A stretch of 64,000 bases of DNA from Cunninghamia lanceolata (GCA_027924645.1 BSBN01001807.1:12046001-12110000); one strand, 5' to 3'; numbered from the stretch's first letter, positions 1-12,545 are shown. The notes: a model not told the origin generated them from the sequence alone. Numbers and translations are program-made.

Positions 1-2118
1 GCTTAAGATATAGTGTCAAGTGTTGAGGTTGCAAGGATAGGGTTTAAGTTTTAAGGGTTAAGGGTTGAGGGATAGGGATTAGGGTTTAAGGTATAGTGTT
101 AAGGGTTGAGGGTTTAGGGATAGGGTTTAGGTTTGAGGGATTAGGGTTTAGGGTTGACGGATTAGGGTTTAATGTTGAGAGTTGAGGGTTGAGGGTTGAG
201 GGTTTAAGGATAGGGTTTATGGTCAAGGGGTTAGGGTTAGAGTGTCGAGGGTAGAGGGATTGGGGATAGGGTTTAGGGTTGAAGGTATAGTGTTGAGGGT
301 TGAGGCTTTAGGGATGAGGGTTTAAGTATTAAAATATAGTGCCAAGTGTTGAGGATGTAGGGATAGGGTTTAAGTTTTAAGGGTTAAGGGTTGAGGTATA
401 GGGATTAGGGTTTAAGGTATAGTGTTGAGGGTTGAGGGTTTAGGGATAGGGTTTAGGTTTGAGGTATTAGGGTTTAGGTTTGACAGATTAGGGTTTAATG
501 TTGAGAGTTGAGGATTGAGGGTTGAGGGTTTAGGGATAGGGTTGATAGTCAAGGGGTTAGGGTTAGAGTGTTGAGGGTAGAGGGATTAGGGATAAGGTTT
601 AGGGTTGAAGGTTTAAGGATTGAGGGTTGAGGCTTTAGGGATGAGGGTTTAAGGCTTGAGATATAGTGTTGAGTGTTGAGGGTGTAGGGATAGGGTTTAA
701 GTTTTAAGGGTTAAGGGTTGAGGGATAGGGACTAGGGTTTAAGGTATAGTGTTGAGGGTTGAGGGTTTAGGGATAGGGTTTAGGTTTGAGTGATTAGGGT
801 TTAGGGTTGACGGATTAGGGTTTAATGTTGAGGGTTGAGGGTTGAGGGTTTAGGGATAGGGTTGATGGTCAAGGGATTAGGGTTAAAGTAGAGTGTCGAG
901 GGTAGAGGGATTAGGGATAGGCTTTAGGGTTGAAGGTTTAAGGATTTAGGGTTGAGGCTTTAGGGATGAGGGCTAAGGGATTAGGGTTTAAGATATAGTG
1001 TCGAGTGTCGAGTGTGTAGGGATAGGTTTTAGGGTTCAAGTTTTAAGGGTTAAGGGTTGAGGGATAGTATGGAGCTTGTTGAGGGTTTAGGAATAGGGAT
1101 AGTGTTTATGGTTTAGGGATAAGGGATTAGGGTTGAGGGTTGACGGATTAGGGATGAGGGTTGATGCTTTAGGGATGAGGGTTTAAGGCTTAAGATATAG
1201 TGTTTGGGTTGACATATTAGGGTTTAATATTGAGAGTTGAGGGTTGAGGGTTGAGGGTTTAGGGATAGGGTTGATGGTCAAGGGGTTAGGGTTAGAGTGT
1301 CGAGAGTAGAGGGATTAGGGATAGGGTTTAGGGTTGAAGGTTTAAGGATTGAGGGTTGAGGCTTTAGGGATGAGGGTTTAAGGCTTAAGATATAGTGTCA
1401 AGTGTTGAGGGTGTAGGGATAGGGTTTAAGTTTTAAGGGTTAAGGGTTGAGGGATAGGGATTAGGGTTTAAGGTATAGTGTTGAGGGTTGAGGGTTTATG
1501 GATAGGGTTTAGGTTTGAGGGATTAGGGTTTAGGGTTGATAGATTAGGGTTTAATGTTGAGAGTTGAGGGTTGAGGGATAGTATCGAGCCCATTGAGGGT
1601 TTAGGAATAGGGATAGTGTTTAGGATTTAGGGATGAGGTATTAGGGTTTAGGATTGATGGATTAGGGTTTATGGTTGAGGGATTATGGTTTAGGGATAGG
1701 GTTTAGGGTTGAGGGTTGAGGGATTAGGGTTTAAGGTATAGTGTTGAGGGTTTAGGGATAGGGTTTAGTGTTAAGGGATTAGAGTTAAGGGTTGAGGGAT
1801 TATGGTTTAACGTTGAGGGTTGAGGGTTGAGGTTTTAGGGTTGAGGGTTTAAGGATAAGGTTGAGGGTCGAGGGATTAGAGTTAAGGGTTGAGGGATTAG
1901 GGTTTGAGGGTTGAGGGTTGAGGGTTTAGGGATAGGGTTGAGTGTCGAGGGATTAGGGTTTAAGATATAGTGTCGAGTGTCGAGGGTGTAGGGATAGGTT
2001 TTAGGGTTCAAGTTTTAAGGGTTAAGGGTAGAGGGATACTATGAAGCCTGTTAAGGGTTTAGGAATAGGGATAGTGTTTAGGGTTTGATATTGAGGGTTG
2101 AGGCTTTAGGGTTTAGGA
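1..2118 (+). repeat. Degenerate telomere-like (TTTAGGG-derived) array with ~327-bp higher-order unit
   Basis: The G-rich strand is the + strand. It is a patchwork of TTTAGGG, TTGAGGG, ATTAGGG and GATAGGG variants with few perfect tandem heptamers, so this is an old interstitial or subtelomeric array and not an active telomere. A longer period is visible: the landmark ATATAGTG begins at 8, 334, 661 and 993 (spacing 326, 327, 332), then at 1390 and 1965 where units are rearranged. No open reading frame of note. Confidence 0.9.
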
Positions 2119-2290
2119 TTAAGTGAGATCTAGATGGCTAAGGATGGAGAGGTAGACAAGGAGCGACTGAGAAACATAGAGAGGGGAGAGGTAGAGAGGT
2201 GAGGGGGAGAGATAAGTGAGATATAGAGAGGTGAGAGATAGAACATGAGCTAATGGAACTAGAGGTGAGATATTGTAAAGGTGCTATCGA
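2119..2290 (+). repeat. Purine-rich (GA) low-complexity tract
   Basis: The + strand is almost only G and A, in GAGAGGTAGAGAGG-like runs. It directly follows the telomere-like array. A similar GA-rich tract borders the CCCTAAA-type array near 55050-55430. Confidence 0.75.
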
Positions 2291-2329
2291 AGGTGAGATA
2301 GGCACAAATATTTATGGATCAATCTATAA

Positions 2330-2391
2330 CAGGACAAAACGCAAGCGCATTATAACGTGAGCATGTTATAATATGCTCACATTTTGTCCTG
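2330..2391. repeat. 62-bp inverted repeat with palindromic core (P1)
   Basis: The outer arms are CAGGACAAAA (2330-2339) and TTTTGTCCTG (2382-2391). Inside lies a 24-bp near-palindrome (2357-2380) centred on GTTATAAT with GTGAGCAT / ATGCTCAC flanks. Related palindromes with a GTTATAAC core occur at 24557, 24632, 25151 and 58747. Here it lies 1.8 kb upstream of transposase copy A. Confidence 0.7.
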
Positions 2392-4145
2392 CTTTAGAAA
2401 CGGTAAAAAAGCCTAGACCCCCATGATCCAGGCCCACATGCTCTATTTTCATGTTGATTATGTGCGTGTTCTGACAAAAAATAAGTGCTTTCATGCTGTT
2501 GGGAAGTTCACATCCAACTTTTACACATTCTACCACCTTTGCATGATCTTTCCACCACCTTTTCTGCTTTGCCAACTTAAGGAGGAAATAACATAGTTTT
2601 CACATCAAATTTGATATATATCTATTCAATTTTCAATTTTTGTAGTGTTGCAATGTTAATCATGATTCAATTTTAGGAATTTAACATTATAGATTGGTTA
2701 ATAGTATTGTTGTTACTAATTATATTTGAGTGTTATTCAATTTAACAATGAAAAGGAAGTAAGTGGTGAAAAACTCAAATTGTTGAGGAGTTTGATGCAA
2801 GAAGCAAAAAACACTACATAATTGGGTACTCTCTCCATTCGAATCTCCATTTTTTGGGTATGTCCAGTCTTTACATGCATGTTCTTTACATTTTCCTTAA
2901 TTCTATTTGAATTACTTTATCATGCTTTATCATACATGTTTATATCGCTTGTATCCAGTATGCATAATAAAAGACTATGTATACATATCTTGTGTTTATA
3001 TGATAGACTATGTTTTAAATTAGTTCATGGTATGCATAATAAAAGATATCTCAAAGGTCAACATTAATTAAAATAGACACATTCCCAATCAAGAAAGTAG
3101 CCTACAATCTCACATGATGCCATTCTACACTTGGGCTCTTTAATAATTATGTGTAATAAACAGACCTTAACATACTATTACAATCCCACTATTATCTTGT
3201 CATATTAACAAGTTAAAATACAAATGAATAGGTGCCAAGATCATACAAGTATGCACATGACATGATGATTCGTATGCACATATCTTGGGCTAGGGCATTC
3301 TTTATGCACCTATTCATGATGATTTGTATGCACATGACACAACAATATTTCAAAATTTCCTAATTGTCCTTTGTTAGCACATGATGGTGGTTACCTTGAT
3401 TGACTATATACCATTCAATACCCTAAATTATAGAGATTAGTCTAATGATTTTTATGACAATCCTAGGTATGTGATGCAGAGGTAGGGTTCAACTCAATCC
3501 AAAGGGCTCATATACCAATAGTTTCTTCAAATTTCATTAGCTTTTCTCTCAAGCAATCTCCCTATACAAAGGCACAAAGAGGGTCTTCAATACTTCAAAA
3601 CCTAACAAGGCTACTAGAGGTCTTCTTACCCCTCAGGAACTTAGACACAACCATTCTAAACCCTTACTCAAGTCTACACTCTTCAATTGTTGTCTATTCC
3701 TTCACAAGCCACCCAAATCCTAGTAGCCCTAGTACCAACAAAACACCTTCTCAATTCCAAATCCTAATAGCCTTAGTAATAACAAACATATCAAATTGGG
3801 TCTACCTCAACCTTTTCAAGCATGAAGTCCCATGTACTCTTCACTTGTAGCCTCAATAGGTGACTCTCCTTTGACCTTATCCTCATCTAGGACTGAAGTG
3901 AACTTTGTACCATAATGCTTTGTATGGCTGCAATAACATTGTGCAATAATACTTTGTATGGCTGCAATAATTTACTTTGTATGCTTTGTACATATTTTGG
4001 TTCAGTGACATTTACTCTTTTACATGATGATTGTTGTATATTTACTATGAAGGGTTGAATGACATATATTTTGGTTATTTGTATGGATTCATTTCTTAGG
4101 AACTAATATTGGTCTCTTTATCATGCTACAGATAAATTCTTTGTC
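2392..4145. other. AT-rich stretch without a recognisable gene
   Basis: Reading frames are short and unconvincing. Small local duplications occur: TATGCATAATAAAAGA near 2960 and 3030, TGATTTGTATGCACATGA-like text near 3270 and 3320, and TTTGTATGGCTGCAATAA at about 3919 and 3953. It may be 5' sequence of the element holding copy A, but nothing proves that. Confidence 0.5.
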
Positions 4146-7100
4146 ATGCCAAGGAAACGATCAAGAAATTAACCAACACAGGAAGAGATAGAAGCTAAGA
4201 ATGCAAATAAAGTGGTGGCTATGAGGAACTTCGTGAGAAGAGGAAATTGGACACGATAAATGAAGACATGCCAATTGAAGAGGAACTGCAACCATCACAA
4301 AGAGTTATGGTATTGGCGGCACAAAGAGAACGAATGCAAAAACTTTGTGCTATGAAAGATTTGAATATCATAGTTGGAGACACGTCCTCTATCGCAAGTC
4401 AACATGTAGGGACACCATCTACCGCATCTCAAGTTGAGAATACATCATCACTCACATGTGATGAAGGAGGTACACCATCATTCCCACCTCAACCTCAAGG
4501 TATGTCATCTATTCCATCTTCGGTGGAAGGTATGCCATCTAGCCCATCTCATTTAAATGTTGATGAAATTCCTAATGTTGAGATGAATTTACTTAACACC
4601 ACCTAAAATTTTGCATAGAAAGCCAAAGTATTTGATTGATATTGATGAGAATATTTTGTAGCCAATGGAAGGTAAGATTCCAAAATGCACTTGTAGAAGA
4701 TATGCTCATAAGATTTGGAGATTGTTCTTTCAAAAGTTAAATGAGACTGCAAGATGTCAACTATTCATTGAAATGATGCGAAGTATAAAGTATAGGTCCA
4801 TCATGAAGATTCTTGGGTTGAGAACATCAGAGGCTTCAAGTGAAAAATCTATTGTCAAGAATCTAATGAGTACGTATGAGAGTGTGGGTAACACCTCATG
4901 TACAAAAGATAGTAATGAAACACGGCGTGTGATTACATCAACTATAGTAAGTAGTCAAATGAGGAAAGCTCGTCTCATTAGAAAGACGAGTCAAGAATTG
5001 AGAATTAATAGGAAAACTTTATCAAGAACCATTGGAAGACGCCAAAGAATTAAGGACACTAATGCCAATGAATTATGGGCGTTCTCGTGGAGATTACCAT
5101 GAAAAGATAAACCAATTGTTGAAGCATTGAGATCACTAATTGAAGACTTTTGGAAGAATTACACAAGGGTATCTCTGAATCAAAGGGATGTGGTAAGAAG
5201 GAGAATCGGTAGTCAGAATCGTGAGCCACATCCAAAGCATTTTTTGGATGAGACTCAAACACAGTTTTATGGTAAATTTCTAGAGAAGTATCCTCAAATT
5301 AAAATTTGTCAAAAATATTTTGAAATGCTAAAACCTTTCTATGTCAAGATAAATCATACATGCACTACCTGTTGTAGATTACATATTAAATTTTCTAACC
5401 ATTTTGATGTTTATAGGTCTATATGTTTAGATTTGCATACTAACAATGTTTTATAGGGTTGTGGCATATGTGCCCCACCAACATCTTCAAGAGACTTCAT
5501 ATCAAGAATTTTATGTGAAAGAGAGGAAGGTCAAATATTCTACAAGAAATTATGCTTGGATGGCACATGTCATCGTTGTGGTGGCTTGCAATGTTTGCTA
5601 ATATGTGAACATATGGAAAGAACACATGCGGTTGGAAACAAACTAGTAGAGTTTGACAAGTATAAAACAGTGGCATACAATACAAAAGATGGTAAAGAAG
5701 CAAAGAGGTGTGAATTGGTTATTGAAAAGATTCCAGTGTATCAGTTTATGACTATATTTCGTGACAGCATAGTGTATGAGTATGCAAGACATGCCCATAG
5801 AGCTCGATGGTTGGACTTGCAATTCAAGTTATGCAAGGACACATTTCCAGTTGGTAGCATTGTTTTAGTCCATGAATTTGCAGAGAACTACAGTCTACAA
5901 CCACAACGTGAGGTGCAATCACAATATTACAACTCCACACAAGTTTCTATATTTGTGCACATTACATTCATTCATGCGAATGATAGTACAGAGGATGACA
6001 AAAAGATCATAAGGGAGTATAATTTATATATCAGTGATGATCACATGCATTCTATGGAGTTCGTGCAAGGTTGCTTTTAGGTGTTCTACAATGATTTAGC
6101 TAGAAGGGGCATATCGTTCAGTCAGCATATCATATGGCCGGATAACTGTGCGTCACAATTCAAGAACTCACAGAATTTCTATTGGCTAAGCAGGAGGCAT
6201 AATTTTATAGGTATTCAGCATATGTGGAACTTTTGTGAGGCCAGGCACAGAAAGGGGGAGCATGATGGTGCAAGAGCATGTATCAAAAGAGCCATATCAC
6301 GAGAAGAGTTAAAGTATAAAGACAATGCAAAGTTGACAGATGTAAAATTGATCGTCGAGTGCTATAATGCTTCCATGGGTCCAAGTAATGAAGGTAAGTC
6401 TTCAGTTCATAGATTTTTTTGGTTGATAGATGATACTAACATTGCACCATATAAGGACTGTTCTACACTGACATGACCAAGTGAGATGCACTCTTTCAGA
6501 AGCTCAGTTGCAGGTTCATGGAGTATCCATAAGCAAAAGATGTCATGCTTTTGTTCTTTCTGTACAATTCAAGCCTGGGATGAGTGCGAGTCAAAGGAGT
6601 GGGTTAACGAATGGCAGTTATCTTAGCCCACTTGACATGTATCGACCCCTGATGACACTAAAACTAACACAGATGGAATCATCAGTTGACTTTGACCACA
6701 TATCAGATCTAGTTCAACCAGGTAATATATCTATTTGCATAGTTTTTGAAATTCTTAATGTCATCTTACTTTGTAGTGTTTTTGTAATGTTGACTAATTT
6801 CATCTAATTTGCTACACATATAAATGTAGGGCATGTATATGTAGTTATTGCAGATGAAGATAACGAAGAGGGAATAGATTATTACTTGTGTCGTTGTGTT
6901 GAGGCCAAAAAGAAATTGGAGGCCCCAGTTACGGATGGAGAAAACATCGAATTCCCTACAGGCTCAGTGGTTATTACTGGAACATGGCTTAGAAGGTACC
7001 CACATAAGAGTGTTAATGTTTGGTTGTTTCAAGACTTTGACACGCATCAGAAGATTCTTCATTACTCGAACCTTGTCGTGGCATCCAATGTTCATTTGAT

Positions 7101-7215
7101 ACAATATCAAGGTAGACCTTTGAACAAGACCTTGTGGAAGGTGTGTGAGTCTGACCATGAAGCAATACTTGACACAATAAAGAGTAGAGCAGACCTGGAT
7201 GGTTCATTGGATTAA
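4146..7215 (+). pseudogene. DDE-type transposase-like gene, copy A (broken)
   Basis: Seen: the gene starts at an ATG reading MPRKR, the same start context as copy B on the other strand at 37305. A Ser/Thr-rich N-terminal part has repeated 'GTPS..PQ' phrases (4250-4600). A basic region follows (4665-5450), then a catalytic-type core (5556-6476) with EFAENYS at 5874, PDNCASQFKN at 6138 and RHRKGEHDG at 6244. The C-terminal domain is YYLCRCVEAKKK... ending at TAA 7215. An intron with GTAATA/TGTAG borders spans 6721-6829 and is conserved in copy B; another probably ends at 5457. Stops occur near 4170, 5101, 6078 and 6474. Family knowledge: D-F-A-E-N-Y, S-D-N and G-H-G-K-G..D-G are the motif types of uncharacterised eukaryotic DDE transposase-like proteins. 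Copy A has lost the first Asp (Glu instead) and the GHGKG glycines, so it is inactive. I could not assign the superfamily. Confidence 0.7.
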
Positions 7216-7420
7216 TTTGTAAGTATTTACATTGATTTTGCAAAGTCATGTTACATTGAGTTGTAAGTATGCACATTAATTTGTAAGGTTTGTCTTTTTT
7301 TTATTTGCTGTTGCATTTTTACACATATACACATTTTTTCATCATCATGTTATGCTTCATAGGGTTAGACCTAAATGATGGATGAAGTTGATCCTGAGGA
7401 TAATGCATAAATTCTAGGTA
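7216..7420 (+). other. 3' tail of copy A, shared with copy B
   Basis: About 7340-7400 (CATCATGTTATGCTTCATAG, then the GGTTAGA and GGATGAAGTTGATCCT blocks) matches the reverse complement of about 33530-33595 beside copy B. The two DDE copies therefore share a 3' flank as well as coding sequence, which supports one mobile element. No terminal inverted repeat was fixed. Confidence 0.6.
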
Positions 7421-7870
7421 ATGTATAAAATATAGGTGTCTCTAGGTGTCTTGGTTTCTAACTAGATAATAGGTATCTCTAATTGTGTCTTAGGTATATA
7501 CGATATGTCAACTAGGTAGATAAAGACTAGAAAAAAGGTATTTAATCTAATCTAGGTGTCTTAGGTAGATACTATATATCAACGACCTGTCTAGAGACTA
7601 GAATAAGGTATAATCTAGAATGATCTAGGTGTCTTCTATAATTTAATCTAGGTGTCTTAGGTAGGTACTATATGTCAACTAGGTCACCATAATAGGTATC
7701 TTAGGTAGAACTATAATCTAGGTGTCTAGTTGACTTAGGTCTAGACTACGATAAGGTATAAAGACTAGGTGTCTTAGGTCTACTATGTCTATAAAATCTA
7801 GTTACATACTATACAATAGGTGTCTTAGGTGTCCTACGTCTACTAGAATACACATGTCTTAGGTCTTAGG
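7421..7870. repeat. Minisatellite rich in TAGGTGTCTTAGGT
   Basis: Irregular repeats of TAGGTGTCTTAGGTAGATAC and CTATATGTCAACTAGGT fill this interval. Spacing varies from about 20 to 80 bp. There is no coding potential. Confidence 0.75.
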
Positions 7871-7994
7871 TGAGGCCACATGAGCTTCCATCTTCACGTG
7901 GTTGGCCTTGTCAGTATAAAATATTTATATTTCTTGAACCTAAGGGAAGCTCTTTTTCTTAATAGAAAAACTTTATCGACTTCAGTTGCACTAA
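7871..7994. other. Short unassigned spacer
   Basis: AT-rich, with no gene and no clear repeat. It separates the minisatellite from the LTR-like head. Confidence 0.4.
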
Positions 7995-8190
7995 TGGTGC
8001 AGGGGCACCTAGGTTGTCATGCCTCCAAGAGGGGTCAAAAAATAAAAATTTGTTTTGATTGAGTCAATTGTATGTAATAAGGTCTTCTAAGACCATTTCA
8101 TATGTTTTTGAGTCAGTTTGAGTCATTTGGGGTCAGTTTGAGTCTTTGAGTCTTGTTGCAAAAAAGTGTCAATGTTGTCAAGTTGCACAA
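7995..8190 (+). repeat. LTR-like head fragment (TGGTGCAGGGGCACCT)
   Basis: It begins TGGTGCAGGGGCACCT, nearly the same as the LTR starts of element I (20004, 21510) and of a second fragment at 28743. The following GTAATAAGGTC and TTTTTGAGTC text also matches about 28850-28900. No matching LTR end (TCTGCATCA) was seen nearby, so it is truncated or rearranged. The ~358-bp array starts directly after it. Confidence 0.55.
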
Positions 8191-9961
8191 AGCAACTTTT
8201 GCATTTTTGGTGTCCTACTCCTGATGTGATCAAACTGATAGTTCCAACACGTCCGGATGGGTACATTTAGGCTAGACATGGTCTTGTTTTTCACCCAAAC
8301 ATGCTGAAATAGTCTGAGCTACATTATATCAACGATATCCCTGAAGAGTCCAAAGTACAAAAAGACAACAATTTTTGACGAGCTATTACTCAGAAACTAT
8401 GTCACTTAGAAATATTTTGTCTAAGGCAACATGATCATGTAGGATTCCTCTACAATTACCTCTCTCAATTTTTTATATCTCTGGGGTGTTTTCCCGTGGT
8501 GAAAGGTTTTCTGCTGCCCTAAAAATCGTCAGAAGGAGGTAGTGTAAAGTTGCAAAGGGGTGTAACTTTCATCCTATTCTTGATGCAACCAAACTAACTA
8601 TTCCAACATGTTTGGATGGGTACATTTATGCTAGGCATCATCGTGGTTTTCACCCAAACATGCCGAAACAATTTGAGCTACATTGTATCGACAATATCCC
8701 TGAAGAGTCCAAAATGTAAAAAGGTAGCAATCTTTGACGAGATGTTACTTGAAAAATGTGTCACTTAGAAACATTATGTCTGAGGCAACGTGATCATGTA
8801 GGGTTCCTCTACAATAACCTCTCTCAGTTTTTTATATCTCTGAGGCATTTTCCCGTGGTGAAAGGTTTTCTGCTGCCCCAAAAATTGTCAAAAGGAGGTA
8901 GTGTAAAGTTGCAAAGGGGTGTAACTTCTGTCCTGCTCCTGATGCGACCAAACTGACTATTCCAACACATCCGAATGGGTACATTTACGCTAGGTATGGT
9001 TCTTTTTTTTACCCAAACATGCTGAAACAATCTGAGCTACATTGTACCGACAATATCCCTGAAGAGTCCAAAGTGCAAAAAGACAACAATCTTTGACGAG
9101 ATGTTACTCAAAAACCATGTCACTTAAAAATATTTTGTTTGAGGCAATGCGATCATGTAGAGTCCCTCTACAATTACCTCTCTCAAATTTTTATCTCTCT
9201 AAGGTGTTTGCCCGTGGTGAAAGGTTTTCTATTGTCCCAAAAATCGTCAGAAGGAGGTAGTGTAAAGTTGCAAAGGGGTGTAACTTTTGTTCTCCTCATG
9301 TGATCAAAATAACAGTTCCAACACGTCTGGATGGGTACCTTTACACTAGGCATGGTCCTGGTTTTCACCCAAGCATGCTAAAACAGTCTGAGCTACATTA
9401 TACCGACGATATCCCTGAAGAGACCAAAGTGCAAAAAGGCAGCAATCTTTGACGAGATGTTACTCAAAAACTGTGTCACTTAGAAACATTTTGTCTAAGG
9501 AAATGCAATCACATAGAGTCCCTATACAATAACCTCTCTCATTTTTTTATATCTCTGAGACATTTGCCTATGGTGAAAGGTTTTTTGCTGCCCCAAAAAT
9601 CGTTAGAAGGAGGCAGTGTAAAGTTGCAAAGCGGTGTAACTTTTGTTCTTCTCCTTGTGTGGCCAAATGACAGTTCCAACGCGTCCGTATGGGTATGTTT
9701 AGGCTAGGCATGGTCCTATTTTGTGCCCTAACATGCCGAAATAGTCTGAGCTACATTGTACCGGCAATATCCCTGAAGAGTCCAAAGTGCAAAAAGGCAT
9801 CAATCTTTGATGAGCTGTTACTCAGAAACCGTGTCACTTAGATACATTTCGTCTGAGGCAACGTGATCACATAGGGTCTCTCTATAATAACATCTCTCAG
9901 TTTTTTATATCTCTGAGGCGTTTGCCCATGGTGAAAGGTTTTCTGCTGCCCCAAAAATCAT

Positions 9962-9978
9962 CAGAAGGAGGCAGTGTA
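9962..9978. repeat. SINE target-site duplication, left copy
   Basis: Matches 10262-10278 except at two adjacent bases. In neighbouring monomers the site occurs once, as expected for a duplicated target. Confidence 0.8.
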
Positions 9979-10261
9979 TTTTTTTTATTTTTTTAAATGC
10001 ACCTGGTAAACTTTTTAACATGACCGGTGACATTGGTGCAATATGCCCTCTAGCTCCACACAACGCTTTTACCCAAAGCTATGAACCAGTGAGGCCACAA
10101 CACGGGGGACCTCATCCCCAAGAAAGAACATTTCAAACCTATGAGCTTGTTGGCCCAACGAAGGCGTAATACCTGCGAGTTCGTTGGCCCAGTGGGGGTT
10201 TGAACTCTGGTGGTTGCCACTACAACCGAGTGACTTAACCATCGAACCACGCCCTTATCGG
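9979..10261 (-). mobile_element. tRNA-derived SINE, ~283 bp
   Basis: Read on the minus strand from 10261, a tRNA-like head has an A-box-like GGTTCGATGGTTAAG and a B-box GGTTCAAACCC-type sequence (GAGTTCAAACCCCCA near 10195-10210). The rest is an unrelated body, ending in an A-rich tail (T-rich on + at 9979-9996). It is flanked by imperfect 17-bp target duplications, CAGAAGGAG[GC/CT]AGTGTA, at 9962-9978 and 10262-10278. It lies inside a 358-bp monomer and accounts for the one overlong spacing. RNA polymerase III transcription is inferred from the boxes only. Confidence 0.85.
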
Positions 10262-10278
10262 CAGAAGGAGCTAGTGTA
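10262..10278. repeat. SINE target-site duplication, right copy
   Basis: Partner of 9962-9978. The host monomer resumes directly after it with TAAAGTTGCAAAG. Confidence 0.8.
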
Positions 10279-10775
10279 AAGTTGCAAAGGGGTGTAACTT
10301 TTGTTCTTCTCCTCATGTGGCCAAACTGATAGTTCCAACACGTCTAGATGGGTATGTTTAGGCTATGCATGGTCCTGTTTTACACCCAAATATGCTGAAA
10401 TAGTCCGAGCTACATTGTACCGGTGATATCCTTGAAGAGTCCAAAGTGCAAAAAGGCAGCAATCTTTGATGAGCTGTTACTTAGAAACTGTGTCACTTAG
10501 ATACATTTCGTCTAAGGCAACGTGATCATGTAGGGTCCCTCTACAATAACCTCTCTCAGTTTTTTATATCTCTGAGGCGTTTGCCCGTGGTGAAAGGTTT
10601 TCTGCTACCCCAAAAATCGTCAAAAGGAGGTAGTGTAAAGTTGCAAAGGGGTGTAACTTTTGTTCTTTTCCTCGTGCGGCCAAACTAAAAATTCCAACAC
10701 GTATGGATGGTATGTTTAGGCTAGGCATGGTCCTATTTTGTACCCAAACATGCCGAAACAATCTGAGCTACAAAC

Positions 10776-12355
10776 ACTAACTAGTCTTCAATCTTCAAAC
10801 ACTACAAATACAATGATATCCTGTATAAAGCTATCTTTTAGCCTTTTATAAAAGGCATGCCCATCAAATTCAACCGCATACAGATGATTGTTTGTATTCC
10901 AAATTCCTTTTAAATACTGACCTTCCAATCCTTTTTCCCGCCCTCATATCAATTAAATATGACCTTCGATTATGATATGGCGCTCCAGCTTATGATAGTT
11001 TACCAGAGACGCTGGTTGAGTTAGGTTGAAGGGCTAGTGAACTAATGACTTAAAGACCATTTAGTAGGTTGATTTAAGTGATAGTAACCTGTGATTATAA
11101 GTCAATATTAAATTAAAACAAAAGTGAACTTTACACACAACAGACAATTAAGGGGTTTAAAGTCTTAAGAAAACTAGATTCTTTTTTGGGTTTAATGCCC
11201 AATATGCAAACCCTAACTATAAATAAGAAAGACTTAAACATTCTAACTTTCATCAAGAGATATCTACAACATTTCAGAGACCTCAGGGACATCAGAAGAA
11301 ATACATTCGAGTATGACACTTATCATAGGCTTAGGGTTCTAAGACGTGAACAACTTCACATTTGAATCAAACTCATGACTCCCATTGATAAATATAACTC
11401 TCCTTGATGATGACATTGAATTATGATTATGAAAGCTTGTGTCTTCTCTGACTTCTTATTGCATGAACAAAACCACATCCACCATGAACATGAACCTTGC
11501 ATCATATCAACCTTCCAAGATAGACCTTATCATGAAACCATATTCACAATAAAAGCTTGCATGAACAAAACCACATCCACCATGAACATGAACTTTGCAT
11601 CATATGAACCATGTTTGTCTTGTGCAACATCAACATGAACTAAGAGACCTTATCATGAAAACCATATTCACACATCATGCACCTCATGACCATCACCTAC
11701 CTTGAATCACTGTATCACCTTATCAACATCTTGGCATCAACCTTGACATCAATGACAAACAACCTTGACCCTTTGACTTCAATGACAACCTTGAACCTTG
11801 ATTGTTGATGACTTATGGAAGCCTATAGCCCCAATGTTATGTTGCATACTAAAATTAGGTGAGACTCAATGTACTCTCATAACCTCACCTTATATGCAAG
11901 AGGAATTACATTTAATAACCACAATGGTCATGAGGTGCTCATAAGCATATGATTTTGACTATCTTATTCAAAACAACAAACATACTATTTGCATCCCAAT
12001 ATGGTATAATAACAAGAAATTAAGAAATATTTTCAATTGACCAACTCATAAAGAATATGGATCATCATACTCATTTGAATATTTTCAATTGAGCAACTCA
12101 TAAAGAATATGAATATTTTCTATTCAACATGATGATTCATTTTTATTTTAAATACAACTTTTATCTTTTAGTTCCAGAATGAGGTTTAGGTGATACTTGA
12201 ATAATAATAGTTGGCTTATTGGATCAACAAACATCCTATGTAATACAGTTGGACTTTAAATAGTTGAAGTAACTATCTACAAATATCCATTCAAACGTGG
12301 ATTTATAATGCAAATATGGATGCCATCAATAAAAAAGATTTGTATTAACCAAATA
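10776..12355. other. AT-rich non-coding stretch with one local duplication
   Basis: No gene recognised. Text beginning GCATGAACAAAACCACATCC occurs twice, at about 11461 and 11560, a tandem duplication of roughly 100 bp. The right end approaches the 3' tail of the minus-strand ORF1 element. Confidence 0.5.
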
Positions 12356-12519
12356 TCCATATAGGCATACATCAATAATTGTCGATATAAGTATAACATA
12401 TAGACAAAATAGCCATATAGGCTTACAAGAATGCCATATAGGCTTACAAGAATGCCATATAGGCATACAATGTCAACTATATGCAATACAAAATATATGT
12501 CCACAAATGCCATATAGGC
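12356..12519. repeat. GCCATATAGGC palindromic iterons in an ORF1-element tail
   Basis: The near-palindromic 11-mer GCCATATAGGC or a close variant occurs at 12356, 12412, 12433, 12454 and 12509. The same word lies in the tail beside copy B (33750, 33774) and, as GCCTATATGGC, beyond the other ORF1 element (27481; variants at 27421 and 27506). Position and recurrence suggest a functional site, but the role is unknown. Confidence 0.7.
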
Positions 12520-12545
12520 ATACAATAAAGGAACGCAATAAAAAG

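Larger units (their letters stand above)
8191..10775 (+). repeat. Tandem array of ~358-bp monomers (array 1)
   Basis: The landmark TTCCAACACGTC..GATGGGTA recurs at about 8241, 8599, 8959, 9315, 9674, 10333 and 10692. Spacings are 356-360 bp, except one of 659 bp that holds an inserted SINE. A second landmark, CTACAATAACCTCTCTCAG, recurs at the same period (for example 8809-8827). Seven monomers, the outer ones partial, differ by scattered substitutions. Frames inside are short and are not genes. Confidence 0.92.

Noticed and set aside
1..2118. A true chromosome end
   Set aside because: Heptamers are too degenerate and the G-rich strand points into the window, so this is an internal telomere-like array.
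8191..10775. Regularly spaced repeats as a possible CRISPR array
   Set aside because: The repeats are whole ~358-bp monomers without short repeat/unique spacer structure or cas genes; this is a eukaryotic tandem array.
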